Shown here: one piece after another, positions 55,804 to 64,000 of the stretch
How positions within the stretch are numbered: position 1 is the first letter of the stretch
How the letters are laid out: every line of letters begins with the position of its first letter
Source of the DNA: Chryseobacterium sp. SNU WT5
Lineage (GTDB): Bacteria; Bacteroidota; Bacteroidia; Flavobacteriales; Weeksellaceae
Direction: 5' to 3'
Length of the DNA: 64,000 nt
Assembly: GCF_007362475.1 (NCBI RefSeq)
Contig: NZ_CP041687.1
Coordinates: 1,364,001-1,428,000 of the forward strand
The notes under the pieces: generated by a model
The model's input: only the letters and a program-made list of their open reading frames with translations
What the model was told of the DNA's origin: nothing
Databases searched by the model: none
Made by a program: the position numbers and the translations under genes

Positions 55804-55917
55804 AAAAGTATTTGTGGTGTAAAATTAGGTATTTTCTATAATATCAAGAATTATATTACGCGTTAAAGAATGATTAAAGAAAAATTCAATAATAACGCAA
55901 AGAATTGATTATTCTAG

Positions 55918-56070
55918 TTATCCACAGCAATCTGAATCGCATCCTGGCTTTCCTTTCTTTTTAAATTTTTTGGAACTAAAATTCTTAGCGATCAATTTAA
56001 ATAAAGAATACCCTGCAACTAACACAATTACAGCGATGATAATGTACTGAAAAATAAGAGAATTATCCAT
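55918..56070 (-). CDS. FeoB-associated Cys-rich membrane protein
   Basis: This 50-residue peptide has one membrane helix (about residues 7-28, IFQYIIIAVIVLVAGYSLF), a basic stretch (KKFKKKGKPG) and the C-terminal motif CDSDCCG. This is the hallmark of FeoB-associated Cys-rich proteins. Its ATG overlaps the feoB stop by one base (TAATG), so translation is coupled. A longer frame upstream would lie inside feoB and is not used. Likely an accessory of Fe2+ uptake. Confidence 0.88.
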   Translation of the reverse strand: MDNSLIFQYIIIAVIVLVAGYSLFKLIAKNFSSKKFKKKGKPGCDSDCCG

Positions 56071-58103
56071 TATTTCAAAATTTGATAAACGATTAAAGAA
56101 GCAATATAAGCTAATCCAGACATGCCGACGAGTTGCGCCATAGTCCATTTCCAGGATTTAGTCTCTCTATATACAACGGCCAAAGTAGAAACACATTGCA
56201 TCGCAAAGGCATAAAAGAAGAGGATGGAAATTCCGGTTGCAAAACTATAAACAGGTTCTCCGTTTGGTTTTTTATCTGCCCGCATTTTATCAATAATCTT
56301 ACCTTCCGGCGCTTCGTCGTCTAGGCTGTATAACGTGGACATGGTTCCTACAAATACTTCTCTCGCAACAAAACTGGTTAAAATTCCCACGCCCATTTTC
56401 CAGTCATAACCTAGCGGTGCAATTGCCGGCTCAATTGATTTACCCATTTTGGCGAGATAAGAATGATCTAATTTCACATCGGTAGCGATAAATTCCTTCT
56501 TATTTTGAGTTGGTCCAATATAAGAGAAAAACCAGATCACGATACTGAATAAGAAAATAATTTTTCCGGCACCAGTGATAAACTCCCAGACTTTTCCCAA
56601 CATGATTTTGAAATCATAAGCAAAAAGCGGCATTTTATAAGAAGGCAAATCCATGACCAGAAAAGATTTCCCTTTGCTTTTAATTATTTTTTTAAGAATT
56701 AAAGATGCCATTAACGAAGTAAAAAATCCAAGGAAATACATCGCCATTAATGCAATAGCTTTATAACTGATTCCAATAAAAAATTTATTAGGAATAATTA
56801 ATCCAATGATGATACTGTAAACAGGAAGTCTCGCCGAACACGTCATAAACGGCGTTACCAAAATGGTAATTAAACGCTCTTTAACATTCTCAATGTTTCT
56901 GGTAGACATAATCGCAGGAATAGCGCATGCTGTCCCCGAAACGAGTGGCACAATACTTTTCCCATTTAAACCAAACGGTCTTAGAAACCGGTCCATTAAG
57001 AATATAACTCTTGCCATGTAGCCAGAATCCTCTAATAAATAAAGAAAATAGAGCAAAATACCAATTTGTGGCGCAAAAACCATAATCCCACCAACTCCTG
57101 GGATAATCCCATTTGCCAAAAGGGAATTTATTGGGCCTGCAGGAAGCTGCGCACTCACAAAATTAGATAGCCAAAGGAAAAAATCTGAAATCCAGTTCAT
57201 AGGATATTCAGCTAAGAAGAAAACACTTTGAAATATGATTAATAAAATTACTCCGAAAATGATATAACCCCAAAAACGATGTACTAGGACCTTATCCAGT
57301 TTCTCTGTGAGTAACTCCTTAAATTGAGGCTTTTTGGACAAAACTTTAGAAATAATCTGATCGATTTTTTGATAACGCCTGATTGTTTCTTGGGTTTGTA
57401 ATCTTTTGGGAACTAAACATTTAACCTCATCGTTATTGATTTGGTCATGTACTGTTTCTAATTTCCCAAGATAAGTGTCAGATGAAAGTAAAGTCCAGAC
57501 TTTATACTGATTTTTTTCTTTTGTTTCCTGTAAAATTTTAAAAACCAACCCTTTATGTTCGGTAGGTATATCAAATGAAACGGTTTCTGACTTCATGAAA
57601 TTACCACGGCAAATTTCTGTGCGTAACTCTTCAATACCCTGATTTTCTTTAGCATTTGCTTTTAAAACCTTAACATTTAATTCCTTTGAAAGATTGTCGA
57701 TATCAATATTGACACCTCTTCTTTCGGCTTGGTCAATTTGGTTAACGACTAATAAAATAGGAATTCCCAAATCCTGAATTTGCTGGAAAAGAAGCAAACC
57801 TCTTTTAATGCTCAATGCTTCAAGAATATAAACAACACCCGAATAGGTTTGTTGCTCATCGATGAGAAATTTCGAAAAGATCGCTTCATCTTCAGAGCTC
57901 GGGTATATACTGTAAGAACCTGGTAGATCGATTACCTCAACCTGCTCGCCTTCATACTCATAAGTACCAGAATAGCTGGCAACAGTAACGCCGGCATAGT
58001 TACCGGTTTTCTGTTTTTTGTTACATAACAAATTAAAGACGGTAGATTTCCCAACATTGGGATTTCCTACTAAAAGAATTTGTTTGGGATTTGAAGTGCT
58101 CAT
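56070..58103 (-). CDS. feoB: Ferrous iron transport protein B
   Basis: FeoB is the Fe2+ importer with a G domain. The 677-residue protein has G1 GNPNVGKST, G3 DLPGSYSIYP and G4 NQID in the cytosolic N-terminus. A membrane core follows with two Gate repeats (SVFFLAEYPMNWISDF..., and PFMTCSARLPVYSIII) and Cys-containing VSGTACAIPAIMSTRNI. It lies between feoA and the Cys-rich accessory gene, and all are on the minus strand. Confidence 0.96.
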   Translation of the reverse strand: MSTSNPKQILLVGNPNVGKSTVFNLLCNKKQKTGNYAGVTVASYSGTYEYEGEQVEVIDLPGSYSIYPSSEDEAIFSKFLIDEQQTYSGVVYILEALSIKRGLLLFQQIQDLGIPILLVVNQIDQAERRGVNIDIDNLSKELNVKVLKANAKENQGIEELRTEICRGNFMKSETVSFDIPTEHKGLVFKILQETKEKNQYKVWTLLSSDTYLGKLETVHDQINNDEVKCLVPKRLQTQETIRRYQKIDQIISKVLSKKPQFKELLTEKLDKVLVHRFWGYIIFGVILLIIFQSVFFLAEYPMNWISDFFLWLSNFVSAQLPAGPINSLLANGIIPGVGGIMVFAPQIGILLYFLYLLEDSGYMARVIFLMDRFLRPFGLNGKSIVPLVSGTACAIPAIMSTRNIENVKERLITILVTPFMTCSARLPVYSIIIGLIIPNKFFIGISYKAIALMAMYFLGFFTSLMASLILKKIIKSKGKSFLVMDLPSYKMPLFAYDFKIMLGKVWEFITGAGKIIFLFSIVIWFFSYIGPTQNKKEFIATDVKLDHSYLAKMGKSIEPAIAPLGYDWKMGVGILTSFVAREVFVGTMSTLYSLDDEAPEGKIIDKMRADKKPNGEPVYSFATGISILFFYAFAMQCVSTLAVVYRETKSWKWTMAQLVGMSGLAYIASLIVYQILK

Positions 58104-58149
58104 TCTTCGCTCGATCTCGATTGGGTTAGAGAATTATTGAGAGATGTTT

Positions 58150-58404
58150 CTAGGACAAAGTTTCTACGATGATAAATCGAGCCTCTTCCTCGCGGAGAGC
58201 GATACGACTTTTCTCATCACCAAACTCGATGTAAAGCGGTCCTTTGAAGGGAGCCTGGTATAGAACTTTGAATACCGTTTCTGGCAAAAGACCCATTTCA
58301 ATAATTTTATTGGGCATCTTAAGGTCATCATTTTCATAGCCTAAGATTTTCCCCGACTTATTTCGTGGGAAGCAGCATAATTTATTCGAAATATCTCCTT
58401 TCAA
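58150..58404 (-). CDS. feoA: Ferrous iron transport protein A (TTG start)
   Basis: The 84-residue SH3-like FeoA protein has KMPNKIIEMGLLPETVFKVL, PLYIEFGDEKSRIALREEEARFIIV and an N-terminal KLCCFPRNKSGKILGYEND. The only start that keeps the family N-terminus is TTG at 58404; no ATG lies upstream before the promoter. It helps FeoB transport Fe2+ and lies 46 bp before it. Confidence 0.93.
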   Translation of the reverse strand: MKGDISNKLCCFPRNKSGKILGYENDDLKMPNKIIEMGLLPETVFKVLYQAPFKGPLYIEFGDEKSRIALREEEARFIIVETLS

Positions 58405-58423
58405 TTCTAGTAATTTTGAGTTG

Positions 58424-58431
58424 CAAATATA
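58424..58431 (-). promoter_or_regulatory. feoA promoter -7 box (TATATTTG)
   Basis: TATATTTG on the minus strand lies 19 bp before the TTG start, supporting that start because the transcript would begin just upstream of it. Confidence 0.55.
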
Positions 58432-58436
58432 GGTTA

Positions 58437-58453
58437 TTTAAATTTAATCTAAA
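58437..58453. promoter_or_regulatory. Near-palindromic operator candidate before feoA
   Basis: The 17-mer TTTAGATTAAATTTAAA (minus strand) matches its own reverse complement at 14 of 17 positions. It sits 5 bp upstream of the -7 box. Shape and place fit a DtxR/MntR-type metal repressor site. Confidence 0.4.
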
Positions 58454-58479
58454 TAAGGAATCTCTAAAAACTCTGTTAT

Positions 58480-58513
58480 AAAAAAACCTTGAAACAAAAT
58501 TAATGTTTCAAGG
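58480..58513 (-). terminator. Terminator of the GLPGLI gene
   Basis: CCTTGAAAC pairs with GTTTCAAGG (58487-58495 with 58505-58513); on the minus strand it is followed by TTTTTTT. It lies 31 bp after the GLPGLI stop. Confidence 0.85.
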
Positions 58514-58544
58514 CTATCAAAAATTTAATTATTCTTATGAATTT

Positions 58545-59426
58545 CTATTTTTTGCCTTTCGCAGCCGGAATTTCAATAGGGTTATTATTTGCATTGAAAA
58601 AATCTTTTGCGATTTTTTCTTGATTTTTTAAATACTCTCCCATTGTCATGTCGCTTCCCGGCATTTTTCTACTCATATTTTCTGCAGTCATATACGGTCT
58701 TGCTTCTGCCAAAGGATCCGCTTTAAAATTATCCATCGCTTTTTGAAATTTATCTTTTGCAATGATATTTACAACAGAACTCATCCCATATTTTTCTACT
58801 AATTTTTCTCCTTCAGTAGTTTCAGAGTAATTTTCGACTTTTTTATTCCCTTTTAGTTCCCATGAATAATTTGCACCATCATCTTGAATTTTTACAATTA
58901 AACCAGGAAGTCCATAAAATCGGTAAGGTCCGTCTGCAAATGGTAGATCTGTAGAAAACCAAGCAGTCCATTTTCTACCTCCATATTCAGTAGTTGCTTT
59001 TTGGGTATTGTAGTCTCCAATTTTTTCTTTTATGGGAAGAATATTCCAGTTGAATTTCAAATCATCTTCATATCCGAAATATTTATTGCTAATTCGATCA
59101 ATATAAGTTTCTTTCATTGTTGGATAAGCCTTCGTAACTTTATATGCGAATTTTGGCATCTTAAGACTTTTCATAATATCAACAAAAACACCTGATTTTT
59201 CCATCTTTTTTACGGCATCTACTACCATTGAATCTTGTGCGATACCCGTATAATCCTGATAAATAGATTTGTCTTTAGAAATATCTAAAACAGTCATCAC
59301 TTTATCTAATTTCGCCGAATCTTTCTTCGGTTTAAATGTTAATTCATAAAAAAACCTGTTAGCAGTTTCTTGAGCACCTAGTGCCAAGAATGCTGTCAAT
59401 AAAGTCAGTGTCAATAATTTTTTCAT
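58545..59426 (-). CDS. GLPGLI-family secreted protein
   Basis: The 293-residue protein has a signal peptide (MKKLLTLTLLTAFLALGAQ). The family motif is GPYRFYGLPGLIVKI. It belongs to a Bacteroidota family of unknown function whose members often lie near TonB-dependent receptor-like barrels, as here. The ATG at 59426 is chosen because it opens the signal peptide and lies 14 bp after a candidate alternative-sigma promoter. Upstream frames at 59483 and 59441 would fall within that promoter. Confidence 0.9.
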   Translation of the reverse strand: MKKLLTLTLLTAFLALGAQETANRFFYELTFKPKKDSAKLDKVMTVLDISKDKSIYQDYTGIAQDSMVVDAVKKMEKSGVFVDIMKSLKMPKFAYKVTKAYPTMKETYIDRISNKYFGYEDDLKFNWNILPIKEKIGDYNTQKATTEYGGRKWTAWFSTDLPFADGPYRFYGLPGLIVKIQDDGANYSWELKGNKKVENYSETTEGEKLVEKYGMSSVVNIIAKDKFQKAMDNFKADPLAEARPYMTAENMSRKMPGSDMTMGEYLKNQEKIAKDFFNANNNPIEIPAAKGKK

Positions 59427-59440
59427 TTCGTATAATTTCA

Positions 59441-59472
59441 TAATTAGTACCCTATTTAAGCGCTTTGTTACA
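59441..59472 (-). promoter_or_regulatory. TGTAACAA-N13-GGTACTAATTA promoter candidate before the GLPGLI gene
   Basis: On the minus strand TGTAACAA (59465-59472), 13 bases, then GGTACTAATTA (59441-59451), 14 bp before the ATG. The receptor gene carries the same two blocks with the same spacing. The layout resembles ECF sigma promoters (-35 TGxAAC, -10 with GTA), unlike the usual TTG/TAnnTTTG pattern. Confidence 0.6.
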
Positions 59473-59556
59473 GATTTTAACAAATATTTAAATTTTTTTA
59501 ATATATAATTAAACGAAAAAATTGCGATGACACCCTATCTTTATAAAAATAAAAAT

Positions 59557-60054
59557 ATGGAAACCCTACCTAACTTAAGAAAAGAATTGAAACAGGAGTA
59601 CGAAACCACAAAGAAATTCTTTGAGGTTTATCCAGAGGGGGAAAATGATTATCAGCCACATGAAAAAAGCATGAAATTAATGCCTTTAGCAACTCATATT
59701 GCAGAGATTTTCGGTTGGCCAGATTTCATGATGCAAACAGAAAAACTCGATTTTGCGGCCGGCGATTATCAACCAACCATTCTCCATACTAAAGCACAAC
59801 TTATCGAAAAATTCGAAGAAGACTATGAGAAAAGCAGAAAAACCTTAGAAAACATCGCCGAAGAGGATCTTAATGGGAGATGGACCATGAATATGGGAGA
59901 AGTACTACTTGCAGATTTTAGCAAATATGAAGCTATGAGGCACGCTCTCAATCAAATTACCCATCACAGAGCGCAATTGGGTGTTTACTACCGCTTAAAT
60001 GACATTCAATTGCCAGGAAGCTATGGACCAAGTGCAGATAACGAAAATTTCTAA
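59557..60054 (+). CDS. DinB-family protein
   Basis: This 165-residue four-helix protein is of the DinB/YfiT type. Putative metal-binding histidines lie in ATHIAEIFGW and ALNQITHHRAQLGVYYR. Proteins of this kind are bacillithiol- or other thiol-dependent transferases or unknown enzymes. ATG 59557 (METLPNLRKELKQ) is the family-like start; an ATG at 59527 adds ten residues. Divergent from the GLPGLI gene. Confidence 0.88.
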   Translation: METLPNLRKELKQEYETTKKFFEVYPEGENDYQPHEKSMKLMPLATHIAEIFGWPDFMMQTEKLDFAAGDYQPTILHTKAQLIEKFEEDYEKSRKTLENIAEEDLNGRWTMNMGEVLLADFSKYEAMRHALNQITHHRAQLGVYYRLNDIQLPGSYGPSADNENF

Positions 60055-60072
60055 TCCCACGTTTAAATAAGA

Positions 60073-60106
60073 TTAAAAATCCCATCCTGTTTTTACAAGA
60101 TGGGAT
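60073..60106 (-). terminator. Terminator of the receptor gene
   Basis: ATCCCATC pairs with GATGGGAT (60079-60086 with 60099-60106). On the minus strand TTTTT follows, 21 bp after the stop at 60127. Confidence 0.8.
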
Positions 60107-60126
60107 CGTTATAAATAAATTAGATA

Positions 60127-62826
60127 CTATTTAAAATTAAACTTCACAGTAAACATCACTTGACTCGGTCGAATTTCAATACTGTTTCTAGTCGTAGAGA
60201 AATAGGTTGTATTATAACCGATTGTTTCGTACAATCTTTTGTTAGCAATATTTAACCATTTGATTTCAAAATCAATTTTCTTTTTAGCCCAAGTATATTG
60301 GTAGGAAAGATCGTAGAATGAATTCCTTAAATTAGTTGCTCCTTGCGAAGTGGTCACGTCATCCCAAACCAAGCCAATAGTGTGATTTTCTACTGGATAA
60401 AGGAATACATTCAGATTGTGATTCCAGCCTGAATTCTTATTCACATTATTTCTGTAATCATCACTGTTTTTATTCCAGTTGAATGAAATATTGTAATCCA
60501 AACTCATCCACGAGAAATAGGTATTATTAAGTTTTAAAGCTAAACTCCGACTATTGTTTTTATTTTCAATATAATTATCCACATTATTTTGATCTACCAA
60601 AATACTAAACGAGTTAGAGTCTCTATTGGTAAAACTGGCAGACGCATTTGTTTTGAATTTTGGGAAATATTTTCCAATCTCAGCACTCTCATTTTGAGAG
60701 TAAGAATTATTATCTATATACTCTAAAGTTATGGCAGATGCACCAGAGGCAAAAGGGCGTGATTTAGTAATAATGTTCTTCTTCATATCATTATATCCAT
60801 ATCTTACATTAAAGAATAAATTATTCAATGGATTTCTATATTCTAATCTTGCCGAAGAATTGATATTTCTATTTTCCGGTAAAAGCTGGCTATCTCTTGC
60901 GTTTAAAGATTTAGGACTTGTTAAAACAAGGCCGTCATATACAGAACCAAAACTTCCAAAATTATAATTTAAACCCGCAAACCCAGAAACTTTCCAAAAA
61001 GAGGCAAAATCATAACTTCCATAAAAGGTTGGTTCAAAAACAGTTTTATTAACTTCTGAATCTTTTTTACGCAGCAGATCTTTATAATCAATACCGTACA
61101 TATTTAGAGGTAAATTAATACTGGCATTGAAAGCATTTCCTTTATAATTCAGACCGACCTGAGTATAAGGATTAATTTCATTCCATTTCAGGCTATTTTG
61201 ATAGGCGAGACCCAATATATTACGATCAGCATATAATTGCGAATTCATCTCGTTAAAAGAGAGATTCAAACCAACTTCTGGAGTTATCGTTAATCTTTTA
61301 TACGAAAATCCAACGGAAGCAGAGTGATTTGCCATTAAGGTTGAAGAAGAAATCTTTTGATCGAACCTATCGAAACCGGCACCAAGATCTGTAAAATTTT
61401 CATATTCAGCTGATAAGGTTTGTCTGTCCTTTTGATAAGAAAGATAACTCATGAAGTTAACTAATTTTTCTTTCCAAGGGATAATTGTACTTAAGGAGTT
61501 TTTAATAATTCCTGTAGGTGCGGTCAGCGATTCATCTATGAAAATATCCTTTAAAGTTGGATCTGGAACTTGGAGGTTATATCTAGTAGAGGTACTCCCT
61601 TGATCCTCATTCCAGAAGCCGTTCCAGGTAGTCGTGTTTTTGAAGAACCCTTTTTTCGCATTTTTGGTGATAATGACTTCACCTTTTGCAGCATTACTAT
61701 ATAAATTATTAGATTCCGCTGTGGTAATCTTACCCGCTTTAAAAAAGTTGGTGTCTTGCTCATAACTAGTCTCAAGGTAGGAATCTCTTTTAATTGCATT
61801 ATTAGTATAACTCATATTGGCTTTAAGTTCCCATTCTTTGCTTTTAAAAGGAGTCATCAATACATTCGCTGAGAAAAAATGAACGTTGTTCATCAAATAT
61901 CTTTTTTCTGGTAAATTAGGAACACTCGCTTTATCAACACTTAACCAATAATTACCTGCAGAATTCCCTCTTCTTCCTTCATAGCGATTTCCAAAAGATA
62001 AAAGGTTTCCTTCACGCTCCACACTTTCTCCGGTGTTATTCGTTTTATAATTAAGTACCCACTGATTTTTCTGTCCAAAAAACATAGGCGTAAGTTTTAC
62101 ATTCCATAAAAGAGGTTCCATTCCAACTCCTACTTCTCCTCTACCTGTCATTGTAACCGCATTTTTTAAAACTACGTTTAGCGCTGCGTTTTCAGATGGA
62201 ACTTTGTCTTGTAAAATTTTAACAGGTTGATGATTTTCCAACACCTCAATTTTTTTTACAGCACCTGTAGGTAGTGAATTGTTAATGGTTCCATAACCTC
62301 CCTCCATTAGATCTTTACCATTAACATAGAACTTGACCAGCGGTTCACCTTGGTATAAAATCGTTCCGTCTTTATTAACTTCGATACCAGGCATTTTCTT
62401 CAAAACATCGGAAAGAGTACGATCAGCTTTACTTTCGAAGGCTTTAATATCATAAGAAATGGTATCGCCTCGTTTATTAATCATTCTCGCTTTAATCTTC
62501 ACTTCTTTAATCTCAGTCGCGTCTGATTGCAAGGAAAAATTTTGTGTCTGACTTTCATTTTTTACCGTTTTCTGAGAAGGTTTTTGATTAAAAGCTTTAA
62601 TTTTTAAATCAACATTCGCTTCAGAGCTGGTAAAGGTCACTTTATACTCTCCTTTAGAATTGGTAATTGAGTAAGCAATAATTGCATCTTTTCCTGGCTC
62701 TTCCACTGTCACACTCGCACTGGCAACAGGTTTTCCGTCAATATCACTGATTTTTCCAGTGATTGAAGATTGTGCCCAAGAATAAATGGTTAGAAATAAA
62801 ACGAAAAGCGTCGAGATTTTCCTCAT
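60127..62826 (-). CDS. TonB-dependent receptor-like outer-membrane beta-barrel with carboxypeptidase-regulatory domain
   Basis: The 899-residue outer-membrane protein has a signal peptide (MRKISTLFVLFLTIYSWAQ). A carboxypeptidase-regulatory-like domain comes next (about 20-105, SSITGKISDIDGKPVASASV). The plug-like segment is TLSDVLKKMPGIEVNKDGTI with LVKFYVNGKDLMEGGYG. A large beta-barrel ends in the aromatic-rich VMFTVKFNFK. It fits the CarboxypepD_reg-like/outer membrane beta-barrel family. The ATG at 62826 is chosen; an earlier TTG at 62832 is less likely. Its promoter matches that of the GLPGLI gene. Ligand unknown. Confidence 0.87.
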   Translation of the reverse strand: MRKISTLFVLFLTIYSWAQSSITGKISDIDGKPVASASVTVEEPGKDAIIAYSITNSKGEYKVTFTSSEANVDLKIKAFNQKPSQKTVKNESQTQNFSLQSDATEIKEVKIKARMINKRGDTISYDIKAFESKADRTLSDVLKKMPGIEVNKDGTILYQGEPLVKFYVNGKDLMEGGYGTINNSLPTGAVKKIEVLENHQPVKILQDKVPSENAALNVVLKNAVTMTGRGEVGVGMEPLLWNVKLTPMFFGQKNQWVLNYKTNNTGESVEREGNLLSFGNRYEGRRGNSAGNYWLSVDKASVPNLPEKRYLMNNVHFFSANVLMTPFKSKEWELKANMSYTNNAIKRDSYLETSYEQDTNFFKAGKITTAESNNLYSNAAKGEVIITKNAKKGFFKNTTTWNGFWNEDQGSTSTRYNLQVPDPTLKDIFIDESLTAPTGIIKNSLSTIIPWKEKLVNFMSYLSYQKDRQTLSAEYENFTDLGAGFDRFDQKISSSTLMANHSASVGFSYKRLTITPEVGLNLSFNEMNSQLYADRNILGLAYQNSLKWNEINPYTQVGLNYKGNAFNASINLPLNMYGIDYKDLLRKKDSEVNKTVFEPTFYGSYDFASFWKVSGFAGLNYNFGSFGSVYDGLVLTSPKSLNARDSQLLPENRNINSSARLEYRNPLNNLFFNVRYGYNDMKKNIITKSRPFASGASAITLEYIDNNSYSQNESAEIGKYFPKFKTNASASFTNRDSNSFSILVDQNNVDNYIENKNNSRSLALKLNNTYFSWMSLDYNISFNWNKNSDDYRNNVNKNSGWNHNLNVFLYPVENHTIGLVWDDVTTSQGATNLRNSFYDLSYQYTWAKKKIDFEIKWLNIANKRLYETIGYNTTYFSTTRNSIEIRPSQVMFTVKFNFK

Positions 62827-62838
62827 GATCAATTTTAT

Positions 62839-62870
62839 TAATTAGTACCAAAATCCTTTATATTGTTACA
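62839..62870 (-). promoter_or_regulatory. TGTAACAA-N13-GGTACTAATTA promoter candidate before the receptor gene
   Basis: On the minus strand TGTAACAA (62863-62870), 13 bases, then GGTACTAATTA (62839-62849), 12 bp before the ATG at 62826. Block sequences and spacing equal those of the GLPGLI gene. Confidence 0.6.
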
Positions 62871-62964
62871 TTTCATATAAATACTACTTTTAAACTGCGC
62901 TAAAAAAAAGAAATAGTTTTAAATAATGACTGATGCAAGTTAACCTACGAAACTGTTTTTTTAT

Positions 62965-62972
62965 TACTTTTG
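62965..62972 (+). promoter_or_regulatory. Promoter -7 box of the cupin gene (TACTTTTG)
   Basis: TACTTTTG fits TAnnTTTG, 21 bp before the ATG at 62994. Confidence 0.5.
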
Positions 62973-62993
62973 TTAGCTAAATAGATGAATCTT

Positions 62994-63875
62994 ATGGGAC
63001 TTCACTTACAACCAATCGACGTAGTAGAAACAATTACTAAGGAAGAATTCCGAGAGAAATATCTACTCACAAGAAAGCCAGTTGTCATCAAAAATATGGC
63101 AAAAAATTGGCCTGCGTATCAGAAATGGACGATGGACTATATGAAAGAAGTGGTTGGTGATGTCGAGGTTCCGTTGTACGATTCCTCCAAAGCAGATCCG
63201 GCGGCACCCATCAATTCATCAGCGACGAAAATGAAATTCTCCGATTATATCGATTTAATTAAAGATAAACCAACGGATTTACGGATTTTTCTTTTTGATC
63301 CCATTAAATTTGCACCTAAACTCTTGGACGATTATATTTCACCCAAAGATTTAATGGGCGGCTTTTTGGATAAATATCCGAACATGTTTTTTGGCGGCCA
63401 AGGCTCGCAAACCTTTCTGCATTTCGATATTGATATGCCTCATATTTTTCATACTCACTTTAATGGCAGAAAACATGTTTTGCTTTTCGATTACAAGTGG
63501 AAAGAGCGGCTTTATAAATTGCCACTCGCAACTTATGCCTTAGAAGATTATGATATTGCAAATCCCGATTATGAACAATTCCCTGCTTTAAATGGTGTTG
63601 AAGGAATTGAATGTTACCTGGAACATGGAGATACTTTGTTTATGCCGACTGGTTGGTGGCATTACATGAAATATTTAGACGGAAGCTTTTCAATTTCACA
63701 AAGAGCCTGGGACAAATCGTGGGCGGTAAAAGCACATTCTCTCTGGAATCTATTGGTTCAAAGAAATATCGATAATGTCTTAAAAAAGAAATACAAACAA
63801 AAATATATGGACTGGAAAGAGCGAAAAGCCGTCGAGCGTGCCAATCGAGCTTTGAAGAAAGGTCTGCCTAATTAA
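62994..63875 (+). CDS. Cupin_8/JmjC-like protein, putative 2-oxoglutarate/Fe(II) oxygenase
   Basis: The 293-residue protein begins with an N-terminal helix-rich region (LLTRKPVVIKNMAKNWPAYQKW). The cupin_8 core has HxD in QTFLHFDIDMP and the distal His in FMPTGWWHYM. Such proteins are JmjC-related hydroxylases acting on proteins or small molecules. Substrate unknown. The ATG at 62994 (MGLHLQPIDVVETIT) is preferred over 62985 because of the spacing to the -7 box. The basic C-terminus (KKKYKQKYMDWKERKAVERA) may bind nucleic acid or an anionic surface. Confidence 0.87.
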   Translation: MGLHLQPIDVVETITKEEFREKYLLTRKPVVIKNMAKNWPAYQKWTMDYMKEVVGDVEVPLYDSSKADPAAPINSSATKMKFSDYIDLIKDKPTDLRIFLFDPIKFAPKLLDDYISPKDLMGGFLDKYPNMFFGGQGSQTFLHFDIDMPHIFHTHFNGRKHVLLFDYKWKERLYKLPLATYALEDYDIANPDYEQFPALNGVEGIECYLEHGDTLFMPTGWWHYMKYLDGSFSISQRAWDKSWAVKAHSLWNLLVQRNIDNVLKKKYKQKYMDWKERKAVERANRALKKGLPN

Positions 63876-63878
63876 TAG

Positions 63879-63915
63879 AAACGCTTTTAGAATTTAATCT
63901 AAAAGCGTTTTATAT
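63879..63915 (+). terminator. Terminator after the cupin gene
   Basis: AAACGCTTTTAGA pairs with TCTAAAAGCGTTT (63898-63910) and is followed by a T-rich tract. Nothing further is recognised to the window end. Confidence 0.85.
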
Positions 63916-64000
63916 TTTTCAATGTTTCTTAAATAGTTTCGAAGCATCTGTAGAGTACAATGCTAAAAAGATTAAAACAGGCTGAAATAATAACCTTACG

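Noticed and set aside
55918..56148. Longer version of the FeoB-associated peptide
   Set aside because: The extra 26 residues lie inside feoB; the ATG at the TAATG junction gives the typical 50-residue form.
1..64000. CRISPR arrays, prophage, toxin-antitoxin or defence genes
   Set aside because: No regularly spaced repeats, phage structural genes or known defence domains were seen on either strand.

Overview
The window comes from a low-GC member of the Bacteroidota, class Flavobacteriia, most likely the Chryseobacterium/Kaistella group (Weeksellaceae). This rests on gene content: a type IX secretion sorting tail, GldH, type III glutamine synthetase, a GLPGLI-family protein, FeoA/FeoB with a FeoB-associated Cys-rich peptide, and MreB-MreC-MreD-PBP2-RodA. 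It also rests on repeated TAnnTTTG promoter -7 boxes, the Bacteroidota housekeeping signature. Most of the window is core chromosome. The accessory parts are two insertion sequences, a truncated RHS-type gene and one decayed coding remnant.

Layout. 1-3.1 kb: a T9SS cargo gene and the start of an RHS-like giant gene (minus strand), with an IS1595-family element inserted into their promoter. 3.2-3.4 kb: two tandem tRNA-Val genes (GAC and TAC). 3.4-7.4 kb: folC, tonB-like, exbD, exbB and a small acidic protein. 7.5-12.1 kb: a DUF885 lipoprotein and a PAS histidine kinase/response regulator pair. 12.1-17.5 kb: nth (no Fe-S cysteines), bcp, sufS, a serine hydrolase and glycyl-tRNA synthetase. 17.7-21.7 kb: haem operon hemA-hemC-hemD-hemE. 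22.0-27.6 kb: divergent mreB-mreC-mreD-mrdA-rodA, where mrdA appears to start at CTG. 27.6-31 kb: a gene-poor stretch with a decayed fragment, an NlpC/P60 lipoprotein and an IS1182-family element. 31-37.9 kb: glnA type III, a DUF6909-like protein, an M1 peptidase and coaX. 38-43.7 kb: tadA, a TonB_C protein, rplY, prs, an SGNH lipoprotein and a FadL-type porin. 44-51.1 kb: PSP1 protein, gldH, PBP1A, selO and a membrane protein. 51.2-56 kb: a TPR protein, glmM and two poorly known genes. 55.9-58.4 kb: feoA-feoB-feoB-associated. 58.5-63.9 kb: a GLPGLI protein, DinB, a TonB-dependent receptor-like barrel and a cupin_8 protein.

Themes. Envelope biogenesis dominates: elongasome, PBP1A, GlmM, NlpC, ExbBD/TonB, outer-membrane proteins, T9SS and gliding. 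Haem synthesis, Feo and the Ton components make iron a second theme.

Most notable observations: (1) the GLPGLI gene and the outer-membrane receptor gene, 3.4 kb apart with an opposite-strand gene between them, share TGTAACAA-N13-GGTACTAATTA just before their start codons, which looks like an alternative (ECF-type) sigma promoter; (2) the IS1595 element sits exactly where the -33 box of the T9SS/RHS operon should be; (3) a CTGA overlap suggests a CTG start for mrdA; (4) near-palindromes lie at the feoA, glnA and porin promoters; (5) the DUF6909-like protein has a C-terminal half resembling nucleoside phosphorylases. No CRISPR array, prophage, defence island or biosynthetic cluster was seen.
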